Position numbers and translations under genes: made by a program. Positions 35,554-45,420 of a DNA stretch of 56,632 nt are shown here, piece after piece. This DNA comes from a virus. Under the pieces are notes generated by a model. The model was given only the letters and a program-made list of their open reading frames with translations, made no database searches and was not told the DNA's origin. Where the stretch lies: IMG/VR virus record IMGVR_UViG_3300005613_003813, positions 1 to 56,632 of that record; one strand, 5' to 3'. Numbering within the stretch: position 1 is the first letter of the stretch; each line of letters opens with the position of its first letter.

Positions 35554-38500
35554 CTACCTCCTCAACCCCGGAAACATTTTGTAAACGCCCTCCAATACTC
35601 CGGTTGATTGTGTCGGGGCAGTCTGCTGCCCCTGTGAGAGCTTCTGTAAAAGCGCGGGGCGGGTGCTAACGGGCGCCGATTCGTAGATACCCTTTAACTC
35701 TTGCTCTGGGCCCATACGTACCTCATCCACAGTTACATCGACCCCAAATCGCTCACTAAGTTCTCGCGCCTCGTCCTCTTGGCCCATTCTAATCAATTCA
35801 ATTATACGCTGTTTAACAGCACCCCGCACCTCTTTGACACTAACATCGATCCCGCTTTTTTCCGATACTGCCCTTGCTGTACTTTCATCTCCCTCAATAA
35901 TTAGACTAAGTATCTCCTCCCGGCTCGCTAAGAGTTCCCGCGTGGCTCCGTAGGCCTCGGTGGTCCCCCCCCACTCCGGACCAGCCTCTCTTCCCGTTAA
36001 CTGTAATATCTCATTACGGTTGCGGTCTAACGCCTCGTACAGCTTCTTGTACTCTTTCTCCTTTGCTGATACAGACATTCCCTTGTGTCGAGCAACCAAT
36101 CCTATCTGTGCTTTAATATCGTTAGTCTGACTCTCCAATCGGTTGAATTTCTTTTCGTACTCTTGTTCCCCACCCGCCTGGATTTTAACTCCGACGAGGG
36201 TATCTAGTAAAACTGTGGAGAGATCCCGAACGCGGCCGTAGTAATCTCCCTCTCCCCTACCGGCGGCCTTTATCTTTTCCCAACCGTAACCTCCTGGCAC
36301 CAACGAGGGAACAAGCCCGCGAGTGGCGAACTCTGTCTGTTTCTGTAGCCGCTCCTGTGGGGTCTCCCACTCCTTTGCCAACGGCTCTCCCCAGTAAGGG
36401 TCGTAGTTAGAAACAAATGCGTTGTAAAGAATTGTCAACGGGTTGCCCGGCTCAAGGGCTTGCGGTAGGAAATCCCCGACCCGCTGTGTCCAGGATCCCC
36501 AAGGAGACACATAAGAAAAGTCAAGATATTGTAGGTTTCCCGTATTATCTTTCCATGGCAACAAGATAGTGGTTGCCCCCTGTTTTTGTAACCAGCGCGG
36601 CTTTTGCTCCTCCTCCTCCTCTTGGGAAATCCCAAGCTCGTTTCTCGATAGGGCATTGGCTCCAGTAATAGCCGCGGCAAGGAGGACGAACTTCTCCGGT
36701 TTTCTGACAACAGTTTCTACCAAACGAGGAAACATCTTGGCCGACCAGGTGATAAACGGCATAAAACCTTTCCGGCCCGCCTCAGCCGCCTTAGAGGTCC
36801 TCGAGTAATCAAAGAGCCACTTGTCGGCGTAGCCAATTGCCTGCTCTGTACTAGCGCCCCTACCTAGCGTGTGGCGTGCCATTACCGTCTTTGATATATC
36901 TTCAAAGGCACCGTAGATCTTGGCCGGTGTGTTATACATCTTAGCCAACTTGTTTACTAGGGTAGCGACTCCCCCATCTTCTACTGCTAAAGCCATCTGT
37001 TTTAGCTCATTTTTAGTATATGAACCACCATATAACCCCCTATCCCTCAGAGATTTATAAACATCATCCCTGGTCATAAAGGACTCAATACCTCTTTTCC
37101 ACACCATTGGGTTGTAGACGGGAACATCTCCCATCCACATAGCGATGATATTAGACTGAATGTTCCTTGAAACTGTAGCTGGGTTGAAGACAACCTTCCA
37201 CATTTTCCATTGCTGGTTGAGTTTTGCCAATACCCCATCAAGACCTTCGGGGGCGCGCGTAACCGCCATCAGCTCTTCATAGAGATCTTTGTTGACATAT
37301 TTACCACTCAGGTTACCTAGTTGTTTGGTTTTCGGCAGTTGCTGCCACCCCTCAATTAGAGTCTTAGAGGTAATCCCTGGGGTATTGTCAATCATATTGA
37401 ACGCCTTGACAGAGTAGACCGATTGGATGAGTTGGTCTAGCCGGCGCTTGAGCGGATAGGCTGCCGTCTTAATTAGCTTCATTTCCTCCCGACCGGTGCG
37501 ACCAAGTCTCTTCAGCTCATCCGACCCCATCGCGTCAATCTTTTCTTTGGTTGACGGCCAGGTTCCTAGTTTAGCTTCCATTATTCGACGGCCCATCTCC
37601 TCGTCGGTTAACCGCCTCTTGTAACCAGAGAGATCTGCCCTTAACTTCTTCCAGTCGGTAAACCCGAGGTTCTTTTTATTGCTTTCAAACTCCTTGGTTT
37701 CGTAGAAGTACGGGAAGTATTGACCGACCCGATTCCAAAACGCCTCATCATTAAGAATACCCAGCTTCCGGGCCTCGTTGCCCCACAACGCCAACTCACT
37801 ACGAGCTTCTTCGGCAAGTGGAATATCTGATTTCTCGAACTTTTGGAGAACTTCCGCAACCCGCCGGCTCTCCTCTTTGGTCATTTTGGCAATAGGATCG
37901 ACGATCTCTTGGTCAATACGCATCTGTTGACCGGAAACGAGCTTGGCCCGTGATCTCAAAATACGATCAACCGTTGGAGGAAGACCCCTTGTTTCTGTGA
38001 GGTACCCCCCAACTTTGGTTTTTCCAACCTTTTCGGTTACGTCAGAGATAGTATTCCAAATCTTATCCCCGACGTTCCGGCGCCAGAACTTCTGTAGAAC
38101 ATTGCCAGGCTCGTCATACTCAGGCATATCTCCGGTAATTTCGGGAATCTCTCGCACAGCGTCAACAAACTCAAGTACCGGCGCGAAACTATCTCTCCAT
38201 TGCTTGAGCTTATCGACCGCGAACTTAACCTCTGGTTCCTCATTGTAGGATTGTTCAAAAATCTTGGTAAAGACCGGGGCGTGTTCTCTCGCCATCTCAG
38301 GATCTTTATCATAAGCAGAAACGAATTCGGCAATAAGCTCCCTGCTTTGTCGGCGTGTTTTTACATAACTAGGAGGACCTTCAATGGGTCCAGAAAGTTC
38401 CTCGGTTAAAGCAAGTAGCTCACCTCGGAGCGCCTTATTGTAACTAAGCACCCCCCTATTAGCCTTAGTACCCGAATAGGCCCGTCCCATTGCGTAGTCT

Positions 38501-40503
38501 AGGTAGTGCCCCGTCTCGTGGGAAAGCGTCTGCAGATCCCCCAAAGACTTTATCTTAATCTTGATAGGTTCTCCCTCGGCAGTGGCATAAAACCTTCCTA
38601 GGGAGCTTCTGAACAAATTACTCTGCTCCAGTGGGATTCCAAACTCCTTTTCGTAAGTTTTAGTTACTTGACGACCCCCCTCTTCCACCCACGGCTCTTG
38701 TTTGCCAAACTCTACTCGCCCTTCGGTAGCGGTCTCTGGTGGAAGTCCGGGGAAGCGGTATCCTGTTCCTTTTCCTTCTAACGCCCGCCCCACAGGACCC
38801 TCTAGCACCTCTGGTACCTTCGGCACGGTCTTCAATTTCGGCTTCCGTCGTGTCTTTCCTCTAGGGGCATCCCCGCCAACAGAGCCCGCCACCTTAATAA
38901 CCTTTTCCATAAGCTCGTTTTCTGAAATGCCCATTCTGGATGAAATTTCGTCAGAGCCGATCCCAAATACAGATCTTGGGATATGCTCTCTGAACAACAG
39001 CCCCGTCTCCTTGGATCTCTTCTCGCCGGCAATCCTCAAAAGCCTAGCCATCCTTTTTACAACCGGCTCTAAATCACCAAACTCTCCCGATTGGGCCTCG
39101 ATCCGCGCCTCTGCCTCAACAGACCGCAGATATTCTTCCTCTGATTCGACCTCCTCACGGGTAAGAGGACGACCAAAAGCGTCTTCGGGCTCTTCGGTTG
39201 GTTTAGCCTCTGGAACCTTAGAACGAAGCTCTGCCTCCTCCATTGGTGTTGGGGTCTTTCTTTTAATCTCCGTTTCTAGCGGCGAAACTTCCCCCGGTTT
39301 TGGTGCCCGCTTTTCTCTAAGTTTTGCTTCTTCCTCTGAAATTCTCCTTTGAGCCAGTCGGGCCCGATCTTCTGGAGCCAACTCCCCCTCTCCAGTTTTT
39401 CCAAGCATAGACTCTTGCTCTGGTGTTAGTTTGCCCTTAACCTCCTCACCGAAAAGAGTCTTACCAGGAATCTTAGCAAAGCCCTCTTCGCCTAGTTTAT
39501 AGTTTTTGACCGTTTGTTGGACTGAGTTTCTGACAATAGGCAAAAGTGTCTTAGTATCCAGAACCGTGTCTACCCCCGCAAATCCAACGTTCATCACGAG
39601 ATTGCTTACCGCCTGCTCCGCAATACTGTCCATTAATTTTTGTCCTTCTGCCTTATCTTTAATCCCGTAGGCAAACGCCTCGACAGGGGTTTCTAAAAGC
39701 ACCGCCCTTGCCATTCTTAACAAACCTGCGGTACCCACACCTTTAAATGCCGTCGGTAGTGCCTGTCCCACTTTCGGTGCGGCCGCCTGTATGCCCCCCT
39801 GGGTCAGCGACTTTAATCCGGGGATCTTTCCAGCCAGAGACTCTACCCCAGTTACAGTTAGTCTTTGGGTTGGAGCAGTCTCCGCGGCCATCATTGCCCC
39901 ACCTTTTACACCTTGCAGAACCTCCTTTCTGGCGTCCTCCCTACCTAAGTTCTTCACCATCTCCAATACCCCGCCCGCCTCTTTGGTCTGTCTGTACATT
40001 GTTCCTAAACCACCAATAATTCCACCGGTGGCAAGTACCCGCGGAATAGCTGTGGCCGGCAGTCCTGTTGCCACCGCCCCAACGAGACCCCCAGCAGACC
40101 GATAAGGTTGGTACTTTTCGCGTTCTGGTAGGTTGGCACCGAGAGCAAGTTGTTCAATAGGTAAGGGGGTAACGCCGGCGGCAAAGTGCGCCATCGGCAA
40201 AGCTGTTTCCGGTTTGGCCTTGGCAACCGTTGAGGCCATTGAGGGAATTGGGCCAAAGGCACCCATTTCCGCAAGCGCCCCAATGGCGGCACGGGGCGCG
40301 CCCAACTCCTGACGTTCCTGATAAGCGGATACAAGCGGGGGTGGTTTTCGGGCTTCCGCGGCGACCCGTTCCCCGACAGGCCGGAGTTTTTCCACTAGGG
40401 CAAGTAGGGCCTGGCGTCGCTTTTCTTCTTCTTCGGCGCGACGTTGTCGGCCCGCATCATAAACACTTCTAAGCCGCTGAAGAATATCTGCGAGACCCGT
40501 CAT
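35554..40503 (-). CDS. Giant internal virion protein with HExxH metalloprotease motif
   Basis: The product is 1649 residues. An Ala/Gly-rich, membrane-seeking N-terminal third is followed by a Glu/Arg-rich linker. Near residue 650 DLQTLSHETGHYLDYAMG carries HETGH, a zinc metalloprotease signature (His662, at 38506-38520). The C-terminal half (WRKVFNPATVSRN-like segment, FITWSAKMFPRL) resembles large polyvalent virion proteins that are ejected with DNA. A role in entry or core formation is likely. It is the largest virion gene. Confidence 0.65.
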   Translation of the reverse strand: MTGLADILQRLRSVYDAGRQRRAEEEEKRRQALLALVEKLRPVGERVAAEARKPPPLVSAYQERQELGAPRAAIGALAEMGAFGPIPSMASTVAKAKPETALPMAHFAAGVTPLPIEQLALGANLPEREKYQPYRSAGGLVGAVATGLPATAIPRVLATGGIIGGLGTMYRQTKEAGGVLEMVKNLGREDARKEVLQGVKGGAMMAAETAPTQRLTVTGVESLAGKIPGLKSLTQGGIQAAAPKVGQALPTAFKGVGTAGLLRMARAVLLETPVEAFAYGIKDKAEGQKLMDSIAEQAVSNLVMNVGFAGVDTVLDTKTLLPIVRNSVQQTVKNYKLGEEGFAKIPGKTLFGEEVKGKLTPEQESMLGKTGEGELAPEDRARLAQRRISEEEAKLREKRAPKPGEVSPLETEIKRKTPTPMEEAELRSKVPEAKPTEEPEDAFGRPLTREEVESEEEYLRSVEAEARIEAQSGEFGDLEPVVKRMARLLRIAGEKRSKETGLLFREHIPRSVFGIGSDEISSRMGISENELMEKVIKVAGSVGGDAPRGKTRRKPKLKTVPKVPEVLEGPVGRALEGKGTGYRFPGLPPETATEGRVEFGKQEPWVEEGGRQVTKTYEKEFGIPLEQSNLFRSSLGRFYATAEGEPIKIKIKSLGDLQTLSHETGHYLDYAMGRAYSGTKANRGVLSYNKALRGELLALTEELSGPIEGPPSYVKTRRQSRELIAEFVSAYDKDPEMAREHAPVFTKIFEQSYNEEPEVKFAVDKLKQWRDSFAPVLEFVDAVREIPEITGDMPEYDEPGNVLQKFWRRNVGDKIWNTISDVTEKVGKTKVGGYLTETRGLPPTVDRILRSRAKLVSGQQMRIDQEIVDPIAKMTKEESRRVAEVLQKFEKSDIPLAEEARSELALWGNEARKLGILNDEAFWNRVGQYFPYFYETKEFESNKKNLGFTDWKKLRADLSGYKRRLTDEEMGRRIMEAKLGTWPSTKEKIDAMGSDELKRLGRTGREEMKLIKTAAYPLKRRLDQLIQSVYSVKAFNMIDNTPGITSKTLIEGWQQLPKTKQLGNLSGKYVNKDLYEELMAVTRAPEGLDGVLAKLNQQWKMWKVVFNPATVSRNIQSNIIAMWMGDVPVYNPMVWKRGIESFMTRDDVYKSLRDRGLYGGSYTKNELKQMALAVEDGGVATLVNKLAKMYNTPAKIYGAFEDISKTVMARHTLGRGASTEQAIGYADKWLFDYSRTSKAAEAGRKGFMPFITWSAKMFPRLVETVVRKPEKFVLLAAAITGANALSRNELGISQEEEEEQKPRWLQKQGATTILLPWKDNTGNLQYLDFSYVSPWGSWTQRVGDFLPQALEPGNPLTILYNAFVSNYDPYWGEPLAKEWETPQERLQKQTEFATRGLVPSLVPGGYGWEKIKAAGRGEGDYYGRVRDLSTVLLDTLVGVKIQAGGEQEYEKKFNRLESQTNDIKAQIGLVARHKGMSVSAKEKEYKKLYEALDRNRNEILQLTGREAGPEWGGTTEAYGATRELLASREEILSLIIEGDESTARAVSEKSGIDVSVKEVRGAVKQRIIELIRMGQEDEARELSERFGVDVTVDEVRMGPEQELKGIYESAPVSTRPALLQKLSQGQQTAPTQSTGVLEGVYKMFPGLRR

Positions 40504-40515
40504 TATATTTGCTCA

Positions 40516-41553
40516 CTACCTATTGAAATAACTCTGATCCCCCGTATTTGGTCGATAGGTGGCAACGTACGCATCAAAATCCCCCAACAAACTTGGGTAT
40601 GATTTTGCCAAAGTTTGTCGTAGTTTGGCGGCGTACGTTTCATAGGTAACGGGCTGACCACCAATGGTCATTCCTTGTAGTGCGTCGAGACTTGCCGCCT
40701 GTGCCAATTTTGCGGCGTAATCCGCCAGCACATCCGCCCCCCCACTGGCTAATACATTTTTTTCTGTTTCCCATTGAGTTGGGCGCGGTGCCGAGGGCCC
40801 CGCTTCCGGTCTTAACGCCTGTACTGTTAGTGCCTCTTTATACGCGCGTTCTGTCGGCCACTGGGCTTCTTGGAACCTGGCCGCCGCCTCCTCCATTGCC
40901 CTCTGATACTCATCCTGCTGTTTTTGGTAACTAAATTGCTGACCCCATTCAGTTCGGCGTTGGGCCTCTTGTGCTTCTTGCCATTCTCTAGCAAGTTGGT
41001 CAGCGGTTTCTTGATACCCCTGTTGGTACGCTTTAGTAACCAGCCCGGTTTCGGCCGCGAGCCCTTGTTGGGCGTGACCTAGCATAGACTCCCGACCGGC
41101 TACCTCTACTTTAGCCCGCTCGGTCCCCGCCTGGTAAGCCGCAATAATACTATTGATCGCTTCCTGACGAGTTCCCATTCGGGTCTGCATAATATCTTGC
41201 AGCCCGGTAATCTCGGCCCGTCGGCCTTCCTCAGCTGCGGAAATCAGGGACTCCACCCGGTAGGGGTTTACATAGCCCGCCTCTCCTGGTTGTAGGGTAT
41301 ACTGTGCCCGCATCTGTGGTCTAACTTCGGCCAAAGCAGTTTCCCGTCCCCTCTGGGCTTCCTTGAACCCCGCCATTTGAACATCACGTTTCCGAAGCGC
41401 TTCCTGAGCCTTCCCCGCAATAGTCACGTCGCCACCCACACGAGGGGTGTACTGCCCCAAAGCCTCCTCTAACTTTCGTTTCTGCTCGGTCACCTCCTCC
41501 TGGTAGGGATGAAGGGCGCTTTTGTATTGTTTCAAAACATCTAAATAAGCCAT
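40516..41553 (-). CDS. Internal virion protein, helical
   Basis: The 345-residue product is rich in Ala, Gln, Glu and Arg and almost wholly helical (EVTEQKRKLEEALGQYTP, REWQEAQEAQRRTEWGQQF). It resembles T7 gp14/gp15-type internal core proteins in composition. It starts behind GGAGGTGGAAAA. It lies between two other large core candidates. Confidence 0.55.
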   Translation of the reverse strand: MAYLDVLKQYKSALHPYQEEVTEQKRKLEEALGQYTPRVGGDVTIAGKAQEALRKRDVQMAGFKEAQRGRETALAEVRPQMRAQYTLQPGEAGYVNPYRVESLISAAEEGRRAEITGLQDIMQTRMGTRQEAINSIIAAYQAGTERAKVEVAGRESMLGHAQQGLAAETGLVTKAYQQGYQETADQLAREWQEAQEAQRRTEWGQQFSYQKQQDEYQRAMEEAAARFQEAQWPTERAYKEALTVQALRPEAGPSAPRPTQWETEKNVLASGGADVLADYAAKLAQAASLDALQGMTIGGQPVTYETYAAKLRQTLAKSYPSLLGDFDAYVATYRPNTGDQSYFNR

Positions 41554-41567
41554 TTTTCCACCTCCAA

Positions 41568-43946
41568 TCAGTATTTACTAGCCGTCTGCTGCCGCGCAAT
41601 CTCTGCTAGGTATTTCTGGTACCCGCGCTTTTGGGCTTCTTCAGCAGCCAACTTACTCGCCTCCCAACGCTTTTCCTGCAACTCCCTTTGTTTGGCCTCC
41701 TCGGTGTGCTGTAAATCTTCGGTAGCACGCCCGTATTCCAATTCCCTGGCCGCCGTCGCTCGTTCTGTAGCAAGCAGGTACGGCTCACGTGCAGTTCTCT
41801 CTCGTTCGGCAATGTCCTCCATACCCCTTGTGTATGTCTGCCCCTGGGCTAGCTGGGCCCGGCGCTCTGCTTCTAGGTAGTCTCTGGAACTTTGAGCCTT
41901 CGCCGTTGCTATATCCTCGGTGGTACGACCATACTCCCTAGCCAAAGTACCTTCTGCTCCATATGTTCGCTCCCACGGAGTCATAAACTTCTCTTCTGCT
42001 AAACGCCTTTCGGTTGTAATATCCTCTACCGATCGCCCTGTGGTTCTAAGTAGGTCCTCCATTCGGCGATTGTAGCTATCCATATAATCCCGCTCTTCTT
42101 TGGTTTTAGTTTCGGCAATATCGGTCAAAGCCCGTGTATAAGAGGTTTCGGCACCCTCTGCCTCCCGTCCGTACTCCTTTTCGTACTTTGCTTCCGCCTC
42201 GCTGGCCTCTTGAAGAATATCCTCACGGGACCGCCCCGTCTCGCGCATCAGGGTTTCGATGTCCCGCTCGGACATAATTTCGTATTCCTCCCCCTTGCGA
42301 CCATATTCTCTTGTAATGTCCTCAAGCCCCCGACGGCGGGCCTGGGCCGCGTCTTCCAGCTCGCGGCGCTGTTCTACCTCTTGCTTTCTTAAAAGGAATC
42401 CTCTTTCCGTTTCTAAATCCTTTAATTCTCTATCCTTCAAACCACTCCAGTAGGTTCCTTGAAGGTTGTGTTTCTCTCTGGCGCCCTCGACGGCCTTTTC
42501 GTAGGTATACTTTTCTTCCTCCTTGAAGATCCGATCTTCTTCTGCCAAACGACCAGTAGTAACCGCGTAGTCCTCATTGATCCGACCACTAAGTAGGCGC
42601 TCGTCCTCAGCAATCTGGCCTAGATAACGAACTTGATCCGCCCGCTTTTCTGATAGGGCCCTGTCGTAATCAGTTGTGAGTCTGGAGATAAGGAGGTCCC
42701 TGTCCCCAGCCAACTCAGTCAGAAAGTCCGTCCGGTCTTGGTCTCGCTCGCTCTTGGCTGTATCGTAATCTTCAACCAGACGGGTCGTGGCCTTATCTGC
42801 GCTCTCTGCCAAATCAGAAAGGAACTTCGCTTTGTCCGCCTCACCGCGCTCGATGGCGCTGTCCTTATCCTCGTTTAACCTCGCCAACGCCAGCTCAGTT
42901 CTTTCCCCTAACTCAGCTAGGAAACTGGCCTTGTCTTGATTCCCTTCTGCGACTGCCTTTTCAAAATCTGTCCTTAGCCGACCCAGCTTGGTTAAAGCAG
43001 TTTCCTCTAAATCAGTAAAGAAGGTTTCGTGGTCAATTCTGCCCTGTTCCTGGAAAGTGGCGTAATCCTCTTCTAAGCGGGCGGTGTCCTTAGTAATTAC
43101 GGTATCAAGGTCTCTAAGGAACCGCTCCTTATCTTCTTCGTCCTCCCTAATTGCCGTATTCAAGTCTTCGGTCAGTCGGGACTTGGCGCGGTTGTAGTCC
43201 CCCTCGCTATCCTCTAAGAGGGAGTCGTAATACTCCTCGTACCTCTGGGCCTCCAGACGGGCCTCTTCTTCGGCTTCGGCGGCATAGGGCGTCTCCTCAT
43301 AGGTGGGATACATATACTCCTTGGCCTCCGCCGCGATTTCTTCCTCTTCCTCTGTTAGCGACTCGCCAGCAATTATCTTCTCTTGAATTTTGTAGTATTC
43401 TTCGGCCAGCTCTTTGGGGGGCAGCCTCATTGCCTTAGCCTGTACCTCAATCAAACCCACTTTTTCAGCAGCGGCAGCCGGCGTCGCCCCACTCAAGACC
43501 TCCTCACTTAGGGAGTTAACAATAGATTCCGAAACCTCCCCTGTTTTAGATCTGTAGGTGCCAATCGACTCATACAACTTACCAAAGGCGGCCCCGTATT
43601 CTTCGGCGCTAAGAGTTCTTCCGGTCTCCGCTATCTGTGCGGTTACCGCCCTTCTTGCAAGAATGTTATCAGCTAGGGTATTCTCATCCTGGTTCACTGC
43701 CCAGTTAAGGTGGCCAAGAAAGTCCCAGGGGCTGTCTATATTTTCCTCTAAATTTTCGCTTTCATAAGCATACCGGTGGGCCTCAATGCTTGCTTCAACT
43801 GACTCAGGACTGTTTTCAATCGCGAAATTGTAATAGTCGCCCCAGTTCTTTCCTGTTCGCGGCCAAACAGTGCCCCCCCTGGTAGCCATATGGTAAGCCT
43901 CGTCTGCGAAGTCTCTTGCTGCTTTATCTGGATATTGTTCAGCCAT
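41568..43946 (-). CDS. Long coiled-coil virion protein with 33-residue repeats
   Basis: The product is 792 residues, with GGGGAGGTG upstream. Residues of about 255-480 carry six to seven repeats of 33 residues, beginning RLxEDYxxA and containing DKxxFLxxL (three hendecads each), which suggests a long right-handed coiled coil. The rest has further Arg/Glu coils with shorter repeats (YGRxxEDIxxxxxxA). It could be an internal core rod or ejection-tube component. Confidence 0.6.
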   Translation of the reverse strand: MAEQYPDKAARDFADEAYHMATRGGTVWPRTGKNWGDYYNFAIENSPESVEASIEAHRYAYESENLEENIDSPWDFLGHLNWAVNQDENTLADNILARRAVTAQIAETGRTLSAEEYGAAFGKLYESIGTYRSKTGEVSESIVNSLSEEVLSGATPAAAAEKVGLIEVQAKAMRLPPKELAEEYYKIQEKIIAGESLTEEEEEIAAEAKEYMYPTYEETPYAAEAEEEARLEAQRYEEYYDSLLEDSEGDYNRAKSRLTEDLNTAIREDEEDKERFLRDLDTVITKDTARLEEDYATFQEQGRIDHETFFTDLEETALTKLGRLRTDFEKAVAEGNQDKASFLAELGERTELALARLNEDKDSAIERGEADKAKFLSDLAESADKATTRLVEDYDTAKSERDQDRTDFLTELAGDRDLLISRLTTDYDRALSEKRADQVRYLGQIAEDERLLSGRINEDYAVTTGRLAEEDRIFKEEEKYTYEKAVEGAREKHNLQGTYWSGLKDRELKDLETERGFLLRKQEVEQRRELEDAAQARRRGLEDITREYGRKGEEYEIMSERDIETLMRETGRSREDILQEASEAEAKYEKEYGREAEGAETSYTRALTDIAETKTKEERDYMDSYNRRMEDLLRTTGRSVEDITTERRLAEEKFMTPWERTYGAEGTLAREYGRTTEDIATAKAQSSRDYLEAERRAQLAQGQTYTRGMEDIAERERTAREPYLLATERATAARELEYGRATEDLQHTEEAKQRELQEKRWEASKLAAEEAQKRGYQKYLAEIARQQTASKY

Positions 43947-43949
43947 AAT

Positions 43950-44165
43950 CTATAGCACCTCCCCTGGTGTAAACACAGCATCTCCTTTTTTAACCTTCCT
44001 AACTGGTGCCTTCTTTTTAACAACGCCCGCCTTTATCTTTTCGTACTCCTTCTCAGAAACCTCACTGAATTTTCCAACCATACTCTTGTCCAACTTAGAA
44101 TCAAAATCCGTTCTGATAACTGCCCTTGCTTTGCCAATATTGTCTTTTTCAACGTAAAATTTCAT
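43950..44165 (-). CDS. Small basic protein
   Basis: The 71-residue product MKFYVEKDNIGKARAVIRTD... has a Lys-rich second half (KKKAPVRKVKKGDAVFTPGEVL). SD GAGGTCATAAG. It lies between virion genes. Function unknown. Confidence 0.55.
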   Translation of the reverse strand: MKFYVEKDNIGKARAVIRTDFDSKLDKSMVGKFSEVSEKEYEKIKAGVVKKKAPVRKVKKGDAVFTPGEVL

Positions 44166-44166
44166 C

Positions 44167-45420
44167 TTATGACCTCAAAAATAACGCATAAACACTCACT
44201 TCCAAATTATCACCAGGTTGACCATCGTAGAAGAAAACCGTGTTTCTCTCGATCTGTATTTTTGGAAGTTTGGCACGTTTCCAATAGCCCAATAACTGAA
44301 AATAGGTATCGGCGTAGTCCTCCGAATAAATTTCCAAGATTCGATCAGAATCTAGTGCTACTGTAGCTGTGTAGCCACTTCTACCATCAGCACCTGGGCT
44401 ACTAACATCGAAATAGCGATTAGCACTTGACCCGTTTGCTCTGATTCCGCACACCCGCGCCGCTCCGGTATCCGCGTTTTCAATGTAGAATTCGGCCGCC
44501 TCTGCCCCCGCTGGAACTACCGAAGAAATGTTCAAATCCTGCCACGTTGCGTTTGCCGAATTTTGACCTACGCCGCTGGCCTCGGTATATATTTCTCTTG
44601 TATCACAGGAGTTAATATTGGGGTCAGCAATCCTAACACCTATAATGCTAAGAAACTCGTGCCCGTCAAAAACTGGGAAAGTTGCTGTCGCGTAACCACC
44701 GCTGCTCAGATTACCAGAGTAACTTAGGGCGGCCTGAACCTGGTAGAGGTTCGTTCCGCCCAACATCGAGCCCACCTCAAAACCGTCAAAATGAAAATTG
44801 GTACCAGTCGCCGATGGGTTCTTATCTGATCGGAGAGCTACTTTTATTGTATGTTCCACATTCGGATTGAGACCTGTTTTGGTATAGACCGAGAACTTCG
44901 TCAAAAGAACCGCACTATACAAGTCAACAGTCTCATCTAAAACACCATCAATATAGACATCAATTTTGCCCATCAACTTATCCTTGGCGGCGAAGATACC
45001 AATCCTAGACATACCACGGAATGTATATTCAAGATATGGGTCTGTTAACGGATCCATTGCTAAATGGTACGACCGATTAAAGTATTGTATGTTATTCGTC
45101 GTTGAGTACCATCCCCCTGAGTAGGTAATACTAGAATCTTGATCGTCAACAATTGTTACTATCTTTTCGGATCCGACAGATCCACTATAGAGGGACGCCC
45201 CATCTATGGTAGTAAGGTCCTCCTGGCGTCTAATGTCGCCAGCTTGGGCTATATCAGGAATCCGCGCAGCGAAATCGGCACCCATTTCCTGTAACGGCTT
45301 TCGGTGTTCTAACCCATAATACTCGGCACCTTGAACTGGTCCGGAAAGAAGCCCCACGCCCTCCTGTTCGAGAAAGTTATTAAATCCTAACGATAGGTAT
45401 GTTACTCGTTCTTTTGCCAT
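44167..45420 (-). CDS. Beta-rich tail or fibre protein
   Basis: The product is about 417 residues from ATG 45420, which overlaps the previous stop (TGATG). It shows repeated strand patterns: VTIVDDQDSSITYSGGWYST, YLEYTFRGMSRIGIFAAKD, KIDVYIDGVLDETVDLYS, as in jelly-roll carbohydrate-binding modules. No catalytic residues are evident. A receptor-binding or glycan-binding tail part is likely. Confidence 0.6.
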   Translation of the reverse strand: MAKERVTYLSLGFNNFLEQEGVGLLSGPVQGAEYYGLEHRKPLQEMGADFAARIPDIAQAGDIRRQEDLTTIDGASLYSGSVGSEKIVTIVDDQDSSITYSGGWYSTTNNIQYFNRSYHLAMDPLTDPYLEYTFRGMSRIGIFAAKDKLMGKIDVYIDGVLDETVDLYSAVLLTKFSVYTKTGLNPNVEHTIKVALRSDKNPSATGTNFHFDGFEVGSMLGGTNLYQVQAALSYSGNLSSGGYATATFPVFDGHEFLSIIGVRIADPNINSCDTREIYTEASGVGQNSANATWQDLNISSVVPAGAEAAEFYIENADTGAARVCGIRANGSSANRYFDVSSPGADGRSGYTATVALDSDRILEIYSEDYADTYFQLLGYWKRAKLPKIQIERNTVFFYDGQPGDNLEVSVYALFLRS

